Positions 59,085 through 64,000 of a stretch of DNA of 64,000 bases are shown here, in pieces (the first letter of the stretch is position 1; every line of letters begins with the position of its first letter). This stretch comes from Streptomyces sp. NBC_01465 (lineage in GTDB: Bacteria; Actinomycetota; Actinomycetes; Streptomycetales; Streptomycetaceae). The translations under genes were made by a program, and so were the position numbers. The stretch is taken from contig NZ_CP109467.1 in assembly GCF_036227325.1 (NCBI RefSeq), forward strand, positions 1-64,000, written 5' to 3'. The notes under the pieces are model-generated. The model ran no database searches, was not told the origin of the DNA, and was given only the letters and a program-made list of their open reading frames with translations.

Positions 59085-62000
59085 CTACGCGGTCATCAGG
59101 GACACGATGTGTCCAGCGATCTGCCGCGGTGACGGGTGGCGCAGCACCAGATTCGGCCTCAGTTTGAGTTCGGTCGACGCGGTCAGTCGCTTGCTGAGTT
59201 CCACCGACAGCAGGGAGTCGAATCCGAGCTCCTTGAACGCCTGGTCGGGATGGACCGATGCGGCGGAGGGATGTCCGAGTACGACGGCGACCTTCTCCAG
59301 GACGTGGTCGAGGACCAGGGTCTTCGCGTCGTCGCCGGACAGGGTGGAGACCCTCTTCGGCAGGGAGACCTGGAGGTCTTCGTCCACGGGCTCCTCGACG
59401 GCGGATGTCTCCGCCTCCACCGCAGTGGTGGTCGAGGAGTTCAGCCAGTACCGCTGCCGGTGAAAGGCGTACGTCGGAAGGTCCACGCGCCGGCGTGTCC
59501 CGAACAGGGCGTCCCACTCAACGGACCCACCCCTGACATGGAGCGCGGCCAGCGACCCGAGTACGGACTCCACCTCGCCCCGGCCGCGCCGCGAGGACGA
59601 GAGGACCAGCGCGTCGTCGATGTCCTCGACGATCTCCTGCACCGGGACGGTCAGTACAGGGTGGGGGCTCATCTCGACGAATACGCGAAAGCCGTCCTCG
59701 GCCAGCTTGCGGACGGAGGATTCGAAGCGGACCTTTTCGCGCAGATTGTTGTACCAGTACTCGGCGTTGAGCTGCGCGGTGTCGATGACTTTTCCGTACA
59801 AGGTCGAGTAGAAGGGCAGCTTCGAGGTTTTCGGGCTCACCTCGGCGAGCGGGTCGATCACCTCGTCGCGGACCCGGGTCACATGGTGGGAATGGGAGGC
59901 GTAGTCGACCGATATCCGCCGGGCCTGGGCGCCTTCGGACTTCATCTTCTCGATGAATTCGTCGAGTGCGTCGGGCTCTCCCGACACCACCACGGAGCGG
60001 GGTCCGTTGACCACGGCGACGCTCACCTGGTCGCCCCACGGAGCGAGGTGTTCCGTCACGACGTCCTCGGACTCGGCGACCGATCCCATCGCGCCGTGGC
60101 CGATCAGGCCCACCAGTGCCTTGCTTCGGAGCGCCACGATCCTGGTGGCGTCCCGCAGGGTGAGCGCGCCGCACACATAGGCGGCGGCTATCTCGCCCTG
60201 GCTGTGGCCGACCACCGCGGTGGGCTCCACACCCCAGGACCGCCACAGGGCGGCCGTGGACACCATCACCGAGAAGAGCGCGGGCTGGACCACGTCGACC
60301 CGGTCCAGGGTCGGCGCACCCTCCACGCCGCGCACCACGTCGAGCAGCGACCAGTCGACCCACTCGGACAGTGCGGCCGCGCACGCTTCGAGGTGCTGCG
60401 CGAAGACCGGGAAGGCGTCGTACAGTTCGCGGCCCATCCCGACCCACTGCGAGCCCTGCCCGGGGAAGACGAAGGCGACACCGCCGAGGTTCCCCGCAGC
60501 GCCGCGGACCACCCCGGCGGACTCCGCGCCCTCGCTCAACGAGGCCAGTCCGGCGAGGAGTTCGTCCCTGCCGCGGCCGAGGACCACCGCGCGGTGCTCG
60601 AACCGCGACCGGCTCGACACCAGCGACCCGGCCGTGTCGGCGAGGTCCAGGTCCGCGTCGGCGGCGACGAAGTCGCGCAGTTTCCCTGCCTGGAGTTCCA
60701 GTGCCTTCGCGCTCTTCGCCGACAACACCCACGGCACGAGGCCGCCGACGACGCCCGCGTCCGGGCCGCGTTCCTGCACCTGCTCCTGGGGCGGGGCCTC
60801 TTCGAGGATCACGTGGGCGTTGGTGCCGCTGACGCCGAACGAGGACACCCCGGCCCGCCGCGGGCCGTCCTCGCGGATCCACTCACGTCCCTCGGTGAGG
60901 ATTTCGACCGCGCCGGACGACCAGTCCACATGGCGCGACGGCTCGCCCACATGCAGGGTCTTCGGCAGGTATCCGTGGCGCATGGCCATCACGGTCTTGA
61001 TGACGCCGCCGACTCCGGCGGCGGCCTGGGCATGGCCCAGGTTCGACTTCAGGGACCCCAGCCACAACGGCTTTCCCTCGGGCCGGTCCTGTCCGTAGGT
61101 CGCCAGCAGGGCACCCGCCTCGATGGGGTCACCGAGCTTGGTGCCGGTGCCGTGGGCCTCGACCAGGTCGACGTCGTGCGGGGAGACGCCCGCGTTCGCC
61201 AGCGCCGTACGGATCACCTTCTCCTGGGCGCGGCCGTTGGGAGCGGTGAGGCCGTTGCTGGCGCCGTCCTGGTTCACCGCTGTTCCCCGTACGACAGCCA
61301 GTACCGGGTGCCCGTTGCGTTGGGCATCGGACAGCCGCTCGAGGAGCAGTACGCCCACCCCCTCGGCCCAGCCGGTTCCGTCGGCTCCGTCCGCGAAGGC
61401 CTTGCACCGGCCGTCGGCCGACAGGGCGCGCTGCCGGGAGAACTCCACGAACATCGCAGGCGTCGGCATGATCAGCGCTCCGCCCGCCAGCGCGAGCGAG
61501 GACTCGCCCGACCGCAGCGACTGCACCGCCATGTGCAGGGCCACCAGCGAGGACGAGCACGCGGTGTCCACCGACACCGCCGGTCCGGTCAGGCCCATTT
61601 CGTACGCCACCCGGCCGGACGCGACGCTGAGCGCGCTGCCGTACAGGAGGTAGCCCTCCAGGTCCTTCTGGCCGCCCTCCAGGAACCGCCACCCGTACTC
61701 GGACGAGCTGATGCCGGAGAAGACGCCGACCTCGGACCCGCGTACGTCGGCGGGGACGATGCCCGCCCGCTCGAAGGCCTCCCACGACGTCTCGAGGAGC
61801 AGGCGGTGGTGGGGATCGACCGCCAGCGCCTCGCGGGGGCTGATCCCGAAGAACTTCGCGTCGAAGTCCGCCACGCCGGTGAGGAAGCCTCCCTGACGGG
61901 TGTACGAGGATCCGGCGGCGTCGGGGTCCGCGTCGTACACGTCCCGCCAGCCGCGGTCCTTCGGGAACTCGTCGACGACGTCCAGACCGCCGCGGACCAC

Positions 62001-62204
62001 GTCCCAGAGGGCTTCGGGCGACGACACGCCTCCCGGGTAGCGGCAGGCCATGGAGACGACCGCGATCGGCTCGCCGCGGCCGGCCTTCAGCGCGTCGTTC
62101 TCCTGGCGGAGGCGGTCGCGCTCCTCCAGCAGCGTGCGCAGCGCACGCTGGACCCGGTCCGCGCCGTCCGGCGTGCGGTCGGCGGAGTTGGTCATGTCGC
62201 TCAC
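59085..62204 (-). CDS. Type I PKS module KS-AT-ACP
   Basis: A 1039-residue single-module polyketide synthase. An N-terminal coiled-coil docking helix ([20 protein letters not shown]) precedes the KS with [23 protein letters not shown] and [12 protein letters not shown], all catalytic residues intact. The AT has GHSQGE and YASH, the pattern for methylmalonyl-CoA, or for larger alkylmalonyl units rather than malonyl. The ACP carries [11 protein letters not shown] with the 4'-phosphopantetheine Ser. No KR, DH or ER, so the beta-keto group stays. The GTG at 62204 overlaps the upstream PKS stop (GTGA). It passes its chain to the C domain of the next protein. Confidence 0.95.
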   Translation of the reverse strand: MSDMTNSADRTPDGADRVQRALRTLLEERDRLRQENDALKAGRGEPIAVVSMACRYPGGVSSPEALWDVVRGGLDVVDEFPKDRGWRDVYDADPDAAGSSYTRQGGFLTGVADFDAKFFGISPREALAVDPHHRLLLETSWEAFERAGIVPADVRGSEVGVFSGISSSEYGWRFLEGGQKDLEGYLLYGSALSVASGRVAYEMGLTGPAVSVDTACSSSLVALHMAVQSLRSGESSLALAGGALIMPTPAMFVEFSRQRALSADGRCKAFADGADGTGWAEGVGVLLLERLSDAQRNGHPVLAVVRGTAVNQDGASNGLTAPNGRAQEKVIRTALANAGVSPHDVDLVEAHGTGTKLGDPIEAGALLATYGQDRPEGKPLWLGSLKSNLGHAQAAAGVGGVIKTVMAMRHGYLPKTLHVGEPSRHVDWSSGAVEILTEGREWIREDGPRRAGVSSFGVSGTNAHVILEEAPPQEQVQERGPDAGVVGGLVPWVLSAKSAKALELQAGKLRDFVAADADLDLADTAGSLVSSRSRFEHRAVVLGRGRDELLAGLASLSEGAESAGVVRGAAGNLGGVAFVFPGQGSQWVGMGRELYDAFPVFAQHLEACAAALSEWVDWSLLDVVRGVEGAPTLDRVDVVQPALFSVMVSTAALWRSWGVEPTAVVGHSQGEIAAAYVCGALTLRDATRIVALRSKALVGLIGHGAMGSVAESEDVVTEHLAPWGDQVSVAVVNGPRSVVVSGEPDALDEFIEKMKSEGAQARRISVDYASHSHHVTRVRDEVIDPLAEVSPKTSKLPFYSTLYGKVIDTAQLNAEYWYNNLREKVRFESSVRKLAEDGFRVFVEMSPHPVLTVPVQEIVEDIDDALVLSSSRRGRGEVESVLGSLAALHVRGGSVEWDALFGTRRRVDLPTYAFHRQRYWLNSSTTTAVEAETSAVEEPVDEDLQVSLPKRVSTLSGDDAKTLVLDHVLEKVAVVLGHPSAASVHPDQAFKELGFDSLLSVELSKRLTASTELKLRPNLVLRHPSPRQIAGHIVSLMTA

Positions 62205-64000
62205 AGCTTCTCCTCCAGAGCCAGGTCGACCAGTGCTTCCAGGTCCATGTCCGAGAGTTCGTCCGCATCGGTGGCCGCGTCCGCCGCTTGTACGTCGCCG
62301 GTTCCCGGGGCCTGTTCGGCGGCGCAGGCCAGGACCAGTTCCAGGAGTCCCGCGCCGCGCAGGCTGTCGACCGAGACGGTGCGCAGCGCTTCGCGGATCT
62401 GCGCGTCCTCGATGTCCTCGGCCGTGTCGGGATCCGGTGCCGGACCCAGCAGCCCGTAGAGGTGCTCCCCCAGCTCGCGTGAGGTCGGGTAGCTGAAGAC
62501 GAGGGTGGACGGCAGGCGCAGTCCGGTGGATGCGGCCAGGCGGTTGCAGAGTTCGACCGCGGTCAGCGAGTCGAGTCCGAGCTGCGTGAACGCCTGGTCG
62601 ACGTCGACGCCCGCACCGGACGCGTGGCCGAGCACCACGGCGACCTGTTCGCGCACCCAGTCCAGTACGGCGGTGCGCGCCTCGTCCGCGGGCAGTCCGG
62701 CCAGCCGGGCGGACAGTCCGCCGCCCGAGCCGCTGTCCTTGGCGGTGTTCGACCTGTTCCTGCGCGGCCTGCCGCCTTCGACGAGGACGCGCAGGAGCGG
62801 CGGCAGTTCGTCACCGGACTTGTTGCGCAGCCCTGCGACGTCGACGCGGGCGGGTACGAGGACCGCCTTGTCGCTCGCGCACGCCGCATCGAAGAGGGCG
62901 AGTGCCTCGGGTGTCGGCATCGCGGCGATGCCCATCCGGCGCAGCCGGGACAGGTCTGCCTGGTCCAGTTCCCCGGTCATGCCGCTGCTCTCCTCCCACC
63001 AGCCCCAGCAGAGCGAGGAGCCGACCAGTCCGGACGCCCTGCGCTGGGCCGCCAGACCGTCCAGGAAGGCATTCGCCGCCGCGTAGTTGGCCTGGCCCCC
63101 GTTGCCGAGGGTGCCCGCGAGGGCGGAGAACTGGACGAACGCCGACAGGGTGTGGTCCCGGGTCAGTTCGTGCAGGGTGACCGCGCCGCCGACCTTCGCG
63201 CGAAGGACGTGGTCGATGCTCTGCGGGGTCAGCGATTCGACGGTGCCGTCCGCGAGGACCCCCGCCGCGTGCACGACGGCGGTCAGCGGGTAGCGGCCGG
63301 GCAGGTCCGCGAGCAGGTCCGTGACGGCGGCCCGGTCGGCGACGTCGCACGCCACGACCCGTACCACCGCGCCCGCGCTCTCCAGGTCCGCGACCAGCTC
63401 GGGCACGCCGTCGGCCGCCGGTCCGCGACGGCTCGCCAGCAGCAGGCTCCGTACGCCGTGTTCGGCGACGAGGTGCCGTGCCACGAGGGAGCCCACTCCC
63501 CCGGTGCCGCCGGTGACGAGGACGGTGCCGCCGCCGAAGCCGTCGCCCACCTCGAGGACGAGCTTGCCGATGTGGCGGCCCTGGCTCATCTCGCGGAACG
63601 TACGGCGCGCGTCGCGGATGCTGCGCAGCGAGACCGGGTTGAGCTGGACCCGTCCGTCGGCGAACAGTTCCATGACGGCCCGGAACATCTCGTGGATCGC
63701 GTCAGGCCCGGCTTCGTAGAGGTCGAAGGCCTCGTACGCGACTCCGGGGTGGCCGGCCGCCACCTCGTGGGGATCGCGGATGTCCGTCTTCCCCATCTCG
63801 ACGAAGTGTCCTCCGTCGGGCAGCAGGGTCAGCGAGGCGTCGACGAACTTGTGGGCAAGGGAGTTGAGTACGACGTCCACGCCTCGTCCGCCGGAGGAGT
63901 GGAGGAACTTCTCGGCGAACTCCAGGTCGCGTGAGGACGCCAGGTGCGTCTCGTCCAGTCCCAGGCCCTGCAGTACGGGCCACTTGGCCGGGCTCGCGGT
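62201..64000 (-). CDS. Type I PKS, partial: ER-KR-ACP end of a module
   Basis: The 3' part of a PKS gene; its 5' end is outside the window and the frame is open to base 64000. From N- to C-terminus: the end of an enoylreductase domain ([15 protein letters not shown]), a ketoreductase ([38 protein letters not shown] with catalytic Ser/Tyr; B-type LxD seen as AGVLADG), an ACP ([13 protein letters not shown]) and a C-terminal docking region ([20 protein letters not shown]). The ER and KR imply full reduction, so a DH probably lies upstream. It is co-translated with the KS-AT-ACP module gene. Confidence 0.95.
   Translation of the reverse strand, partial: TASPAKWPVLQGLGLDETHLASSRDLEFAEKFLHSSGGRGVDVVLNSLAHKFVDASLTLLPDGGHFVEMGKTDIRDPHEVAAGHPGVAYEAFDLYEAGPDAIHEMFRAVMELFADGRVQLNPVSLRSIRDARRTFREMSQGRHIGKLVLEVGDGFGGGTVLVTGGTGGVGSLVARHLVAEHGVRSLLLASRRGPAADGVPELVADLESAGAVVRVVACDVADRAAVTDLLADLPGRYPLTAVVHAAGVLADGTVESLTPQSIDHVLRAKVGGAVTLHELTRDHTLSAFVQFSALAGTLGNGGQANYAAANAFLDGLAAQRRASGLVGSSLCWGWWEESSGMTGELDQADLSRLRRMGIAAMPTPEALALFDAACASDKAVLVPARVDVAGLRNKSGDELPPLLRVLVEGGRPRRNRSNTAKDSGSGGGLSARLAGLPADEARTAVLDWVREQVAVVLGHASGAGVDVDQAFTQLGLDSLTAVELCNRLAASTGLRLPSTLVFSYPTSRELGEHLYGLLGPAPDPDTAEDIEDAQIREALRTVSVDSLRGAGLLELVLACAAEQAPGTGDVQAADAATDADELSDMDLEALVDLALEEKL

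Noticed and set aside
54197-62459. Very long plus-strand open frames opposite CCR, NRPS and PKS genes (up to 1107 codons)
   Set aside because: They are mirror frames of genes whose own frames carry full catalytic motifs. The translations are low-complexity and match no family.

Overview
The window is high-GC actinomycete DNA and almost certainly comes from a Streptomyces or a close relative. It lies at, or very close to, the end of a linear replicon (a chromosome arm or a giant linear plasmid). Three independent signs agree. The first ~230 bases are a dense array of perfect hairpins with 3-nt loops, in the style of Streptomyces telomeres. The first large gene is a helicase with helicase-associated repeats, of the kind found beside Streptomyces telomeres (TtrA-like). 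At 14.6-17.4 kb lies a recognisable tap-tpg pair, encoding the telomere-associated protein and the terminal protein that cap linear Streptomyces ends.

Layout. 0-21.6 kb is a subtelomeric accessory region: hairpins, helicase, paralogous small membrane proteins, HTH/coiled-coil proteins (one with seven exact 126-bp TPR repeats), a frameshifted LexA-like gene, a tyrosine recombinase with an inverted repeat just upstream, a GNAT gene pair, an IS5-type transposase remnant, an orphan bacteriocin-immunity-like gene, tpg and tap, and several gene-poor stretches. 21.6-31.3 kb is a mixed cargo region: LysR and DUF1330, dienelactone hydrolase-like, methyltransferase, truncated GNAT, quinone oxidoreductase with a divergent AraC regulator, phospholipase D/cardiolipin synthase-like, a coiled-coil membrane protein and a conserved hypothetical.

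31.9-41.5 kb is the most interesting part. It looks like a ribosomal peptide (RiPP) locus: a 50-residue precursor, a 777-residue B12-binding radical SAM enzyme with RRE-like C-terminal regions, a JmjC-type oxygenase, an MFS exporter, a small protein with two RRE-like segments and a class I methyltransferase, in one tightly coupled plus-strand operon. A GbsR/MarR-type regulator and an alpha/beta hydrolase follow, and then a partial duplicate of the oxygenase gene that carries with it the last bases of the radical SAM gene. I do not recognise this gene combination as a named RiPP class.

41.5-64 kb starts with a DUF4097/HicB-like pair. Next comes a compact minus-strand set, acyl-CoA carboxylase beta, korA, korB and cimA. 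Together with host enzymes it could turn pyruvate and acetyl-CoA into propionyl-CoA and (methyl)malonyl-CoA. It lies beside a PKS-NRPS cluster that runs off the right edge: flavin monooxygenase, type II thioesterase, a 3-hydroxyacyl-CoA dehydrogenase / KAS III / crotonyl-CoA carboxylase-reductase extender-unit cassette, a C-A-PCP NRPS whose adenylation domain has degenerate core motifs, a KS-AT-ACP module and the end of an ER-KR-ACP module. The precursor genes plausibly feed this assembly line. Its product cannot be named from the window.
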